Below, piece after piece: positions 1 through 7,971 of a stretch of DNA of 64,000 nucleotides. The first letter of the stretch is position 1; each line of letters begins with the position of its first letter. The DNA comes from DATFNI01 sp963712305. GTDB lineage: Bacteria > Bacteroidota > Rhodothermia > Balneolales > DATFMH01. The notes beneath the pieces were generated by a model. That model saw only the letters and a program-made list of their open reading frames with translations, made no database searches and had not been told where the DNA came from. A program made the position numbers and the translations under genes. The stretch covers positions 1,426,001 to 1,490,000 of the forward strand of contig CAVQHI010000002.1 of assembly GCA_963712305.1 (NCBI GenBank), in the 5' to 3' direction.

Positions 1-1
1 C

Positions 2-196
2 AAGACGAATCCGAAAAATACGGCCCTGGCCAGGGAATCAGCCAAATTCAATCTGGCTGTCGAGGATGCGGCTCCGGATATTCCGTTTAATGAGGTGATT
101 TGGAAAGCAGTTAAAGGGAAGGATAGCGTGATGCCTGCTCCGCGCCACAGTGCGTTTGTACGTCCAATCGCTTCTCGTGACGACGATGACGATTAA
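2..196 (+). CDS. C-terminal fragment of a protein, possibly YncE-propeller/alkaline phosphatase family
   Basis: Only the last 64 codons are present; the gene begins before the window. The open frame runs from base 2 to a TAA at 194-196 and ends in five aspartates. The tail contains IWKAVKGKDSVMPAP and AFVRP, which resembles the end of large periplasmic proteins that join a YncE-like beta-propeller to an alkaline phosphatase-type phosphoesterase domain. That match is from memory of the family and rests on a short stretch, so the family name is tentative. The reading frame itself is well supported, because it is followed by a stem-loop about 15 bases after the stop. Confidence 0.45.
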   Translation, partial: KTNPKNTALARESAKFNLAVEDAAPDIPFNEVIWKAVKGKDSVMPAPRHSAFVRPIASRDDDDD

Positions 197-210
197 TAAT
201 TTTTGCATCG

Positions 211-244
211 AAGCGGTCTGACGGATCAAACCGTCTGACCGCTT
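211..244 (+). terminator. Stem-loop after the first gene
   Basis: Two 14-base arms (211-224 and 231-244) pair with a single mismatch around the loop ATCAAA. They start 15 bases after the stop codon of the partial gene. The T-run after the stem is weak, so it may act as a terminator or only as a 3' stabilising hairpin. Confidence 0.5.
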
Positions 245-405
245 TGCAATTGAGTGTAGTTTGGAGTCCTGTGAAAGCCAGTGAACGTTACCTTTACCCC
301 TAAACTAATAATCAACTTATGCTCATAGCCTCTGTATAATATTGACAATCGCTGCCCGCCAAACTTGCATTTGTACTACACGGACAAGCTGTCCGTGCTA
401 CAATT

Positions 406-1530
406 TCAATTTCCGGGAAATGTCGACGAGAAATCCATCTTCTTGTAGATGCGCCTGATGTCAAGCTCGCGCCGTATGGGAGTGTCATTTAAGAGATTGT
501 CGGCAAGGTGTTGAGCTGTATATCGCGAGTAGAGCAGACCTTTTGATCCCAGGCCGGTAAACAAATACAAACCTGGCTCAGAATGATGAGCACCGATTAC
601 AGGAAGCCGGTTGGGAGTGGAAACACGAATCCCGGACCAGTGCTTCTGCAGGGTAACGTTGGCGGGCATGTCAGGAAGGATCTGTTTGAATTTACGCATG
701 ATCGTTTTCAACCCGTTCTCGTCCGGTTCAGGATGTGTGAATTCATGCTCATAGGTGCTGCCGATGACCAGTTGATCCGGATGAACGTAGCTTATATACC
801 CGTTGCCAGACAGTGCGAAATCAAAAGGAATACCCTGAGACGGCTTCATCTGAAGAATTTGTCCTTTTACCGGCTCGTTCGGCAGATCCGACCAGTATTT
901 ACTTTCAAGAGATGCGGAACCGGTGGCGTGAATCACATTTTTTGCTCGAAGAGAGAATTCATCACTGAGTAAATTCCATAATGACTGGTCGCGAGTCAAT
1001 GTGTAATCGGGCAAAGTCTCATATTGGACACCGTGGTTCTTCAACATGTCGAGGTAGGCCCCGAGAAATTCCGGTACGGCAACGGTGAGTCCGGTGGTGT
1101 GCCAGAGTCCGCCATCCACGCAGTTGATTCCTTCATACTTCCCGTGGATTTCATCTGCGGATATCCAGCGGCACCATCCATCCGGCCAGTTCTGCCGTTC
1201 CAGTGACCGCTGATAGGCGCGTGCCCGTTCGTGGGACAATGCAGGACGGCAAACAGGTGTTTCCCGATAAAACGTTTTGCCTGAGTAATCCCGAACTTTT
1301 TCAAGCGTCTGTTTAATGGTGTCGTAACAGTTAACCGGCTCCCAGAACAGGTTCGCATTTCTCGATGCGGCAGGATCAGCCATTCCAACGGGAGTGCCCG
1401 ACGCTCCACTGGCAATTCCTTTTTTATCGATAATCGTTATGTGCGCACCAACTGAAGAAAGCGAATCGGCAAGTGTAATACCGGCAAGCCCGGCCCCGAG
1501 GATCAGGAAGTCTGTCGTTGTATTTGGCAC
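406..1530 (-). CDS. FAD-dependent oxidoreductase (DAO family, MnmC C-domain-like)
   Basis: A 374-residue flavoprotein of the D-amino-acid oxidase fold. The N-terminal FAD-binding Rossmann motif GAGLAG is at residues 12-17, followed by an acidic residue at the end of strand 2 (IIDKKG). The C-terminal part has SGIRVSTPNRLPVIG and a GLGSKGLLYS stretch, which closes the FAD site in this family and resembles the oxidoreductase half of the tRNA-modifying enzyme MnmC. No methyltransferase half is present, so it is either a stand-alone MnmC2-like enzyme or a small-molecule amine oxidase. It is transcribed toward the window edge and seems to be its own unit, with a 190-base gap to pncA. Confidence 0.75.
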   Translation of the reverse strand: MPNTTTDFLILGAGLAGITLADSLSSVGAHITIIDKKGIASGASGTPVGMADPAASRNANLFWEPVNCYDTIKQTLEKVRDYSGKTFYRETPVCRPALSHERARAYQRSLERQNWPDGWCRWISADEIHGKYEGINCVDGGLWHTTGLTVAVPEFLGAYLDMLKNHGVQYETLPDYTLTRDQSLWNLLSDEFSLRAKNVIHATGSASLESKYWSDLPNEPVKGQILQMKPSQGIPFDFALSGNGYISYVHPDQLVIGSTYEHEFTHPEPDENGLKTIMRKFKQILPDMPANVTLQKHWSGIRVSTPNRLPVIGAHHSEPGLYLFTGLGSKGLLYSRYTAQHLADNLLNDTPIRRELDIRRIYKKMDFSSTFPGN

Positions 1531-1652
1531 GAAGTAATTTGGAATCAGAAATTAGTAATTGGTAATTCGTTATTAGAAATTCGGAAGTTAGTGGAAGGTG
1601 AGTTATTCAGTTATTGGGTTATTCAGGAAAAGGAACAGAATTTTTAAAAACC

Positions 1653-1724
1653 ACCTTAACACTTTAACACTTTAACACTTTAAAACTCAAACACTCTAAC
1701 ACTTTAACACTTTAACACTTTAAT
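1653..1724. repeat. Tandem 9-base repeat (AACACTTTA)
   Basis: About eight copies of a 9-base unit, AACACTTTA, lie directly downstream of the pncA stop codon. Two copies in the middle are degenerate (AAAACTCAA and ACACTCTAA). The flanking DNA (1535-1630) is also low-complexity, with near-repeats of TTAGTAATT, TTATTAGAAATTCG and GTTATTCAG. Copy number at such loci usually varies between strains. Confidence 0.85.
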
Positions 1725-2341
1725 CAAACCTGATCAGAAGTAACGCGTTTTACGCCGATCTGTTCCATTTCGCGCCATGCTTTTGCTGCCGTACCGTCGA
1801 TATCAATACCACGAACGGCATCCTCGATGACGTATACCTGGAATCCCTGTTTACGCCCGTCGATAGCTGACCATTTCACGCAGAAATCAGTAGCCAGACC
1901 AACGAGGTATAATTGTTGAATACCCCGCTCACGAAGGTAACCGGTTAGTCCCGTTGAGGTCTGGTGATCATTTTCAAAAAAAGCGGAGTAAGAATCAATC
2001 TCTTTACGGAAGCCTTTGCGTATGATTAGTTCTGTGTGAGTTGTTTCCAGATTAGGGTGAAATGAGGCGCCTTGTGACCCCTGTATACAGTGATCGGGCC
2101 AAAGCGTTTGGATCCCATAATTCATCTTTATGTTTTCAAAAGGCTCTTTTCCCTCATGTGTGGAAGCAAAAGAGTGATGACCGATAGTATGCCAATCCTG
2201 GGTCTGCAAAACGTGATCGAATTTTTCGATCACGCTATTGATCACTGGTACCACTTTGTCACCTTCGGGAACCGCAAGACTGCCGCCCGGACAAAAATCA
2301 TTTTGAACGTCTATAACCAATAACGCAATACTGTTGTTCAT
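1724..2341 (-). CDS. pncA: Nicotinamidase (pyrazinamidase)
   Basis: A 205-residue cysteine hydrolase of the isochorismatase-like fold that converts nicotinamide to nicotinate and ammonia, the first step of the NAD salvage route. Catalytic Asp11 sits in VIDVQNDFCPGG, the metal-binding histidines are in DWH and HHSF near residues 52-58, the catalytic lysine is in IIRKGF, and the nucleophile is Cys154 in GLATDFCVKW. The length is normal for the family. It lies 12 bases after pncB on the same strand, so the two consecutive enzymes of the pathway form an operon with pncB first. Confidence 0.95.
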   Translation of the reverse strand: MNNSIALLVIDVQNDFCPGGSLAVPEGDKVVPVINSVIEKFDHVLQTQDWHTIGHHSFASTHEGKEPFENIKMNYGIQTLWPDHCIQGSQGASFHPNLETTHTELIIRKGFRKEIDSYSAFFENDHQTSTGLTGYLRERGIQQLYLVGLATDFCVKWSAIDGRKQGFQVYVIEDAVRGIDIDGTAAKAWREMEQIGVKRVTSDQV

Positions 2342-2353
2342 GCCAACCTCTTT

Positions 2354-3757
2354 TTAATTTCCGTTGAGTAAACGGTTGCGAAGATCCAATAGTTTCTTGC
2401 TAAGTCCAACTTTATAATAGTGAGGATTCTCGAAACGAAGATGTTCTTTCTGTAATTGTCCCAATCGTTTTTGAACATACTTTGCACTATTCGCAGGCAG
2501 ATCGAGTTCCGTAGTGATCATTCCATCGCCCATGACCTTATGTAGTAGTTCTTCATGTTTATAATCGTGCACGGAAGTGTGTTTTTTGGGATAGAATGGG
2601 TGATATATGTCACTGATTTCATCCTGATCATCCAGACAAATACTATCAGCGTAAAAAGAACCATCTTCCTGTAAATGGCGAAAGATTTTTTTAACTCCCG
2701 GCAGGTTAACCTTGGTGATATTTTCGGAATGCTTGAGCTTAGGTTGATGATCAATGCTGCTCAACTTGTATACGCCATCCAGGGCAGGACTGTCATGGCC
2801 AGTAACTAAGCGAGTGCCGACACCAAAGATATCAATAGGAGCGTCCTGGTCGATTAAACTCTTTATTAGATGTTCATCGAGCTGGTTCGAAACGGCAATT
2901 TTCACATACTTCAATCCTGCATTATCAAGCATCGCTCGTGCTTTTCGGCCCAGGTATGCAAGATCGCCGCTATCAAGCCGAATTCCCAGTAACTGGTGAC
3001 CTTTTTCCTCGAGCTCTTTAGCTACCGTGATGGCATTTGGTACACCGCTTTCAAGGGTGTTGTACGTGTCAGCCAGCAACACGCATGCGTCGGGATAGAA
3101 TTCAGCATATTTACGAAATGCTGTAAGCTCATCGTCGAACGACTGCACCCACGAATGCGCCTGGGTCCCTGATGGTTTTAAATCATAATGAAAGGCGGAA
3201 AATACATTGGAGGTAGAATCAGCGCCGCCGATTATGGCAGCCTTGCTCGCCTGAATACCCCCCCACCCTTGAGATCTGCGGAGACCAAAATCGATGAATA
3301 GCCGGTCCGGACCGGCCATGAGCCTCATCCTCGCGGCCTTGGTAGCGATAAGGGATTCATAATTGATGACGTTGAGTAGCAGAGTTTCGATAACCTGTGT
3401 CTCGATGATATTGCCTCTTACCCGCATCACTGGTTCGGATGGAAAAACGATTTCACCTTCGGTCGGAGCAAGAATTTCACCGCGAAACTTGAAATCACGC
3501 AGGTAGTCAAGGAAGTCATCCCGAAACCCTTGATCATGAAGATAGGCCAGATCCTCTTCCTCAAAATGAAGATCGCGCAGAATTGGGAGCAGGTCACTGA
3601 GACCAGCAAAGACCACGAATCCGCCTTCAAAAGGATTATTACGGAAAAAATAGTCGAATGTAGCATGTACATCTTTGTTGCCAGCCAGGAAATATCCCTG
3701 GGCCATGGTCAACTCATAATAATCGGTGTACAACGCCGCGTGCGGTAAGTAAGGCAT
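2354..3757 (-). CDS. pncB: Nicotinate phosphoribosyltransferase
   Basis: This enzyme makes nicotinate mononucleotide from nicotinate, PRPP and ATP, using the product of the neighbouring pncA. The N-terminus ALYTDYYELTMAQGYF is the family hallmark, and the type II phosphoribosyltransferase core (GTQAHSW, RLDSGDL, GVGTRLVTGHDSPALDGVYKL) is intact. I place the start at the ATG at 3757, giving 467 residues. The frame stays open up to 3862, but the extra 35 residues have no family resemblance and their coding DNA runs into a degenerate tandem repeat. There is no clear Shine-Dalgarno sequence. Confidence 0.93.
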   Translation of the reverse strand: MPYLPHAALYTDYYELTMAQGYFLAGNKDVHATFDYFFRNNPFEGGFVVFAGLSDLLPILRDLHFEEEDLAYLHDQGFRDDFLDYLRDFKFRGEILAPTEGEIVFPSEPVMRVRGNIIETQVIETLLLNVINYESLIATKAARMRLMAGPDRLFIDFGLRRSQGWGGIQASKAAIIGGADSTSNVFSAFHYDLKPSGTQAHSWVQSFDDELTAFRKYAEFYPDACVLLADTYNTLESGVPNAITVAKELEEKGHQLLGIRLDSGDLAYLGRKARAMLDNAGLKYVKIAVSNQLDEHLIKSLIDQDAPIDIFGVGTRLVTGHDSPALDGVYKLSSIDHQPKLKHSENITKVNLPGVKKIFRHLQEDGSFYADSICLDDQDEISDIYHPFYPKKHTSVHDYKHEELLHKVMGDGMITTELDLPANSAKYVQKRLGQLQKEHLRFENPHYYKVGLSKKLLDLRNRLLNGN

Positions 3758-3857
3758 GTAAACTATTGATTGCTGAGTTATCAGATCAGGCGTTTCTCCA
3801 AGTGTGACAGTAAGATAACAATTGCCCGAAACATATGCCTTTAACCTGGTAAGAAAG

Positions 3858-3905
3858 GGCAATAAGGGAATGAGGGAATAAGGAAATTAGGCAATAAGGG
3901 AAAGC
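3858..3905. repeat. Degenerate 8-base tandem repeat (GGGAATAA)
   Basis: Six consecutive 8-base units can be read: GGCAATAA, GGGAATGA, GGGAATAA, GGAAATTA, GGCAATAA, GGGAAAGC. The block lies just upstream of pncB, while a different 9-base tandem repeat lies just downstream of pncA. Confidence 0.75.
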
Positions 3906-3967
3906 GGAAATATGGGGAGATTAGCGTCCTTATTTCCCTATAAGCTCATTTCCATATACCCAGATGA

Positions 3968-4579
3968 TTAACCTCTGAGAATACCGCGTTTAATAACCTT
4001 CTTGATCTTCTTGTTACCAATCCAGGCTTTTTCGTTGGTTTCAATATTTACCAGTTCGAGATTTGTTGTGTAGAAGACCGTAGATGTTTTCTTGCTGAGT
4101 GATTGATCGACGATGGAATTGATGCTGCCGATAAGCATGAAATCAGCACCTACTTCCTGGGCCAGCCGTTTTGCGGTATCGTAGCTGGCGTGGCTTTGTT
4201 GATCCATCCGTTCTTTACGAATAGCATCACGTTGCTGTTGGTCGGCCACAAAGCGAACCTCGCCCGAATTGATCAGCTCACGTTCCAGGTCTGTAGTAAA
4301 GACTTCCGTATCGATGTGCTCCATACTCTCGTTGCGTACCGGGCCGACAATCACAACCGGATCTTTCCCATCGTGATTTTTACGATAACGCTCCAGCCAT
4401 GGAGAGCCCAACACATCCTTGATCATATTATCTGCGACAAGCCGGGCATCAGTGTCATTCCAGCGCCCGGATAGATCGGTCGTTGTATCTGGTGACACCC
4501 GTTCAACCTTCTGTGTTGGTCCGCACGCCGCAAGCAGGGCGAAGATCATCAGGAGTAGGGAGTAGTTGAATTTCTTCAT
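3968..4579 (-). CDS. lpoB: Penicillin-binding protein activator, LpoB family
   Basis: A 203-residue outer-membrane lipoprotein with signal peptide and lipobox LLAAC. The rest matches the LpoB/COG3417 fold: VVIVGPVRNESMEHID, a region after VFTTDLERELINSGEVRFV, and the ending ANVELVNIETNEKAWIG-like strand (here NLELVNIETNEKAWIG). In enterobacteria LpoB reaches through the periplasm to stimulate the peptidoglycan synthase PBP1B. It is third in a same-strand cluster with COG3014-like and LPP20-like lipoprotein genes, a grouping seen in many Gram-negative genomes. The 307-base gap before it holds a long inverted repeat, so it may have separate control. Confidence 0.85.
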   Translation of the reverse strand: MKKFNYSLLLMIFALLAACGPTQKVERVSPDTTTDLSGRWNDTDARLVADNMIKDVLGSPWLERYRKNHDGKDPVVIVGPVRNESMEHIDTEVFTTDLERELINSGEVRFVADQQQRDAIRKERMDQQSHASYDTAKRLAQEVGADFMLIGSINSIVDQSLSKKTSTVFYTTNLELVNIETNEKAWIGNKKIKKVIKRGILRG

Positions 4580-4886
4580 TTTGGGAGGAGTTAATTGAGG
4601 ATGAGATTTTTACTTACAGTTGCCAGTTGCGGGTTTCGAGTTGGTTGATAGCTTTCATGATTTACTGTTTAAAGTGAATTCAGAATAAAGAAATTGTGTT
4701 GCTTATTCGCTCCTGTTAAGCACAAAAATTATAATTCACTTTCAAAGCCTGTTATGATTAATGACCCTAAATCCCTAAAGAGAGACTACTTCAGTTCCAT
4801 AATGGGTAAGGTAAAGAGATCGGTATTCCTGTCATATATTAAGTTTTTTATACCACTTTCACATACTCACATACTCACAACGATCA
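4580..4886. other. Gap between LPP20 and lpoB genes with a long stem-loop
   Basis: No convincing gene is present. The main structure is the inverted repeat at 4671-4742. A very short minus-strand open frame (14 codons, ATG near 4659) could be a chance leader. The plus strand near 4864-4878 repeats ACATACTC twice. Both flanking genes are on the minus strand, so this would be an intercistronic region or the leader of lpoB. Confidence 0.4.
4671..4742. repeat. Inverted repeat / large stem-loop upstream of lpoB
   Basis: Perfect 10-base arms AAAGTGAATT (4671-4680) and AATTCACTTT (4733-4742) enclose a second, bulged stem (TTGTG-TTG-CTTA against TAAG-CACAA). The whole 72 bases could fold as one extended hairpin in the RNA between the LPP20-like gene and lpoB. 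Confidence 0.55.
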
Positions 4887-5927
4887 TCAATTAACGTGCA
4901 ACAATTCATCGCTCAAAAATTTCCGAAAATCAGTCGTTATTTTCTTTTTTACCGTTTCATCAGAACGCAGAACGGCTTCGCGGTAGGTGAGGGCACCGTC
5001 GCGACCTTCGGTGTTGAATGTGCGAAAGGAGCAATCGCCGGCAGGACTACTAAAGCGAACGTGAAAGTCCCATTTGACAAACTGGGCATCTTTCCGGTTC
5101 ATGTCCATTTGACGCCATTGGTACGTTACGATAGCATGTACGATCGCATCGGATGAATTTTTCGTCACTGTGAATCCTTCATCCTGGAAAACCCTATGCA
5201 TTTCAGAAATAATCTGATCGGGAATACCATCGGCATTTATGTAAATGAGGCATTTTTTCTTAACGCTGCGGTACTTTTGGGATAATGAGCCCTCATTAGA
5301 GGCCATATTGTCCATCGATCGTCCCGTCAGTACAGATCGTTGCTTTTGCAGGTTGTCATTCACTTCCTGCAGGATCATTGCTTTTTTGAGGTATCCAAGC
5401 TTATCGAGTATGTTGTTCTCGTTATCCGCCTGGTTAACCAAGTCATTGATATGGAGTTCGTTGTTGGAGATTTCGGAAGAATATATGCGGGCCGTGTTCC
5501 TTCGATGCATGCCCATGAGCATGTAAAAGGTACCATCTCTGGTCGTATAGGTTTCCATGACCTTGGCATTAATCAGGTTCTGGCTCGAACCCACTCGTGT
5601 GACGGACAAAAGTTGAGTGGTCCGGTCGGAGTTGAGGTTGTCGTCACTTATCGTTTCGTGGAATTCATCGATCAGAGTCTGATCTGTCTTGACTTCCGAT
5701 TGGAAAATGCGCGACAGGTTGCCAAGTGCGTTGTTTCTCGCATCCTGATAGTTGGAACCGGTTCCAACGGCCACTAAATATTCAGAAGCATTCTCGTAAT
5801 TCGCCGGTTGGGTAATCCAGATTGGCTGTTTCCCTGATTTGGCACTTTTCTTCTGTGCCATGCTGGCGCAAGACAGGGTCATGGTTAAACCGACGGTTAA
5901 AAGAAGCAGACAGGTGTGCGATTTCAT
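4887..5927 (-). CDS. LPP20-family lipoprotein
   Basis: A 346-residue exported protein. The N-terminus is a signal peptide ending in a plausible lipobox (LSC, Cys20). Residues about 35-150 match the LPP20 domain: PIWITQP, YLVAVGTGSNYQDARNNALGNLSRIF and TFYMLMGMHR. The C-terminal half has mixed alpha/beta character and no named domain that I recognise. A strong ribosome-binding site, AAGGAGGAA, stands 6 bases before the ATG and decides the start; it lies 18 bases after the stop of the COG3014-like gene, so the two are co-transcribed. The role is inferred from the cluster: periplasmic support of LpoB and cell-wall synthesis. Confidence 0.75.
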   Translation of the reverse strand: MKSHTCLLLLTVGLTMTLSCASMAQKKSAKSGKQPIWITQPANYENASEYLVAVGTGSNYQDARNNALGNLSRIFQSEVKTDQTLIDEFHETISDDNLNSDRTTQLLSVTRVGSSQNLINAKVMETYTTRDGTFYMLMGMHRRNTARIYSSEISNNELHINDLVNQADNENNILDKLGYLKKAMILQEVNDNLQKQRSVLTGRSMDNMASNEGSLSQKYRSVKKKCLIYINADGIPDQIISEMHRVFQDEGFTVTKNSSDAIVHAIVTYQWRQMDMNRKDAQFVKWDFHVRFSSPAGDCSFRTFNTEGRDGALTYREAVLRSDETVKKKITTDFRKFLSDELLHVN

Positions 5928-5944
5928 TCATTTCCTCCTTGATA

Positions 5945-7276
5945 TTATTGGGCAAAAAGGGACTCTGAAAGATCCAGTCGGGTCCCGTCGGAAACGTTTA
6001 ATATCTTATCTTCGGTTGCCAAAATTGATCCGTTACGTCCAATATAGCAAAAGTGAACAAAGTGTTTACCCGGAGGCAGCTTAACAAGAGCGGCGTAAAC
6101 CTGTCCCGGCATTGTCTGCCAGCCGCGTAAATCTGCTTTTTCGGTTGTTTCTCCAATAATTATACCGGCAACGTCGATAATGTCACCGAGTAATTTCTTT
6201 TTCTTTTTTCGCGCTGCGTGCGCTGCCGTATGCGTTGCTGCGCTTTTTAAGATGGACCGCAGCACTGCTCTTCCATAAATTATCGGCTGTTTTACTTTAT
6301 AAACTTCAGCGGCTACATCATCCATATTCTCAATTCTGTACAGATTAGCCTGTGTAGTATCGTCGATGATGGCATAAATTCTCCAGAACTCCGATGGCAC
6401 CAGGCGCAGGACCGGAAGCGAAATCTTCAGGTAGGTCCTGGAGCGGGGATCATAAAACCGGGTGTCAAACTCGTATTTAACAGGAGAATGTCCTGAAAAG
6501 CCCATTAACAAGGTGTTGAATGAACGTTCATCCTGCATCTTTGAAATCAACGAAGTATCAGGAGTGGATCCCCCGAAATATTTCGGTTGTTCATGCACAG
6601 CTTCGCTAAAGTGAGTAGCTTCGATACGGGCGTCATCCGGGTGATCTGTCTTGGCATAGAGCACAGCCGATAGAAAATGCCCGAAAGCGCTGTTTTGGAC
6701 GTTGGTCCTTCCTGTTTTCCAGTCTACGGCCCCGGACGAGTCTTTTTTTGATAGTGCCGCAGCCAATCCCTTGTAGCGGATATTCAGGTTTTCCAGCTTA
6801 AAAGCAATCCTTCGCGCTTCAACCAGAGCATCGCTGATATTGTCTGTATGGATGTAATCCAGGCACTTGAACGCGTTAAGGTAAACGTTTTCGTAATCTT
6901 CCCCATCATATGCCAGTTGGTTGTCGTTGATTAAAAGAGAGGAGACAGCGCGACTGATACTTTTGGTGTAGAGGGTTTCAATCTCATTCTCGGCAGAAGA
7001 AAAATTATCGATGCTTGCGTTATATTCTCCCTGGAAATGTTCAATAGTCCCGGCTTCGAGGTTCATGAGTACGCGATCCTTGGATCGATAGACTTTTTTC
7101 TTTTGATATTGTTTTAGAAGTGAGGCCGCCTCATCATAATTTCCATTGGTAAAATGTTGTCTTAGGTTATATTGTGCCTTATCAAGCTGGTATGAGGCAC
7201 AACCTGTGAGCAGAAGCAGTAATGCCGCAAACTGTAGCAGATAGACATATTTTTTTTCTTTTTGGGGTGCTTGCAT
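5945..7276 (-). CDS. COG3014-family lipoprotein
   Basis: A lipoprotein of 443 residues with signal sequence and lipobox LLTGCAS. The mature part begins with TPR-like helical repeats (residues about 30-200, with phrases such as GNYDEAASLLKQY and EYNASIDNFSSAE). It continues into a C-terminal beta-rich region with SEFWRIYAII and a final PPGKHFVHFCYIG strand. I choose the ATG at 7276 over the longer frame opening at 7339, because the signal peptide then begins with a short basic stretch (QKEKK). It is the first gene of the cluster that continues into LPP20 and lpoB. The family has no firm biochemical role; association with PBP activation is inferred from context. Confidence 0.7.
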   Translation of the reverse strand: MQAPQKEKKYVYLLQFAALLLLLTGCASYQLDKAQYNLRQHFTNGNYDEAASLLKQYQKKKVYRSKDRVLMNLEAGTIEHFQGEYNASIDNFSSAENEIETLYTKSISRAVSSLLINDNQLAYDGEDYENVYLNAFKCLDYIHTDNISDALVEARRIAFKLENLNIRYKGLAAALSKKDSSGAVDWKTGRTNVQNSAFGHFLSAVLYAKTDHPDDARIEATHFSEAVHEQPKYFGGSTPDTSLISKMQDERSFNTLLMGFSGHSPVKYEFDTRFYDPRSRTYLKISLPVLRLVPSEFWRIYAIIDDTTQANLYRIENMDDVAAEVYKVKQPIIYGRAVLRSILKSAATHTAAHAARKKKKKLLGDIIDVAGIIIGETTEKADLRGWQTMPGQVYAALVKLPPGKHFVHFCYIGRNGSILATEDKILNVSDGTRLDLSESLFAQ

Positions 7277-7359
7277 TAGTTTTGCACTGCTTTCTGTTTT
7301 ACCAATCAGTTTATTATCCGTTGACAATACATAATTCACTCGATTCTATTAACAACGTC

Positions 7360-7968
7360 ATGGTTATACGTAGCTTGGTCTTCCGGGGATACGTTGCTGT
7401 AACTGCATTGCTTCTGTTTGCTCTTGCTGTGGTTTTACCGCTGTTTGCGCAATCTGCCGTTGAATCAAATGGGAGATTAATTCTCGACCTCAGCCTTCAA
7501 CAGCTGGGAGCCAGCCGTGTGATCGATACGTTATCGACCCCTGTCTATCTCACCGGAAATTTATGTGATGCATATCGTTATGATGTAACCAATTTCTTCC
7601 TATCCAGCCATAAGCAGATTTCTTCTCAAACCTCTAATACTTCACGTCTCAGTTTACAAGTTACTACATCTAATCAATATCGGGAAGTAGCGAATAACAA
7701 AGCTGTAAGAAGTATTAAAGGAGAATTGATAGTGACATTAACCGACACAACGGGACTTATTAAAAGCATGGAACACTATTCACTGGCAAGTTCTGACACA
7801 GTACCTGCCGGCATGCGGAACAGGTTGCAGTCTGACTGGAGGCCAAGCCAGTTTATGGATAGTAAAAAACGACGGAGTTGGGTCGTTCGAAGGATACTGG
7901 AGCCCGGTCTGTTGCTTGGTGCTGTTGGAGTCAGTATCTATCTGTTGTTTAACGTGAGAGGGAATTGA
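7360..7968 (+). CDS. Exported protein with C-terminal membrane anchor, unknown function
   Basis: A 202-residue protein I do not recognise. The start chosen is the ATG at 7360, which gives a clean signal sequence (MVIRSLVFRGYVAVTALLLF and then a cut near FAQS). An upstream in-frame start at 7222 would overlap the divergent lipoprotein gene. The central part is predicted periplasmic, with serine/threonine-rich strands and one cysteine near residue 70. The last 20 residues (LLLGAVGVSIYLLF) form a membrane segment followed by a short tail, so the bulk of the protein faces the periplasm. It stops 4 bases before the Ig-like lipoprotein gene, so the two are likely made together. Confidence 0.6.
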   Translation: MVIRSLVFRGYVAVTALLLFALAVVLPLFAQSAVESNGRLILDLSLQQLGASRVIDTLSTPVYLTGNLCDAYRYDVTNFFLSSHKQISSQTSNTSRLSLQVTTSNQYREVANNKAVRSIKGELIVTLTDTTGLIKSMEHYSLASSDTVPAGMRNRLQSDWRPSQFMDSKKRRSWVVRRILEPGLLLGAVGVSIYLLFNVRGN

Positions 7969-7971
7969 GCC

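Noticed and set aside
3758..3862. Longer N-terminus for pncB starting at 3862
   Set aside because: The extra residues lack family similarity and are encoded in a tandem-repeat region; the start at 3757 gives the standard N-terminus.
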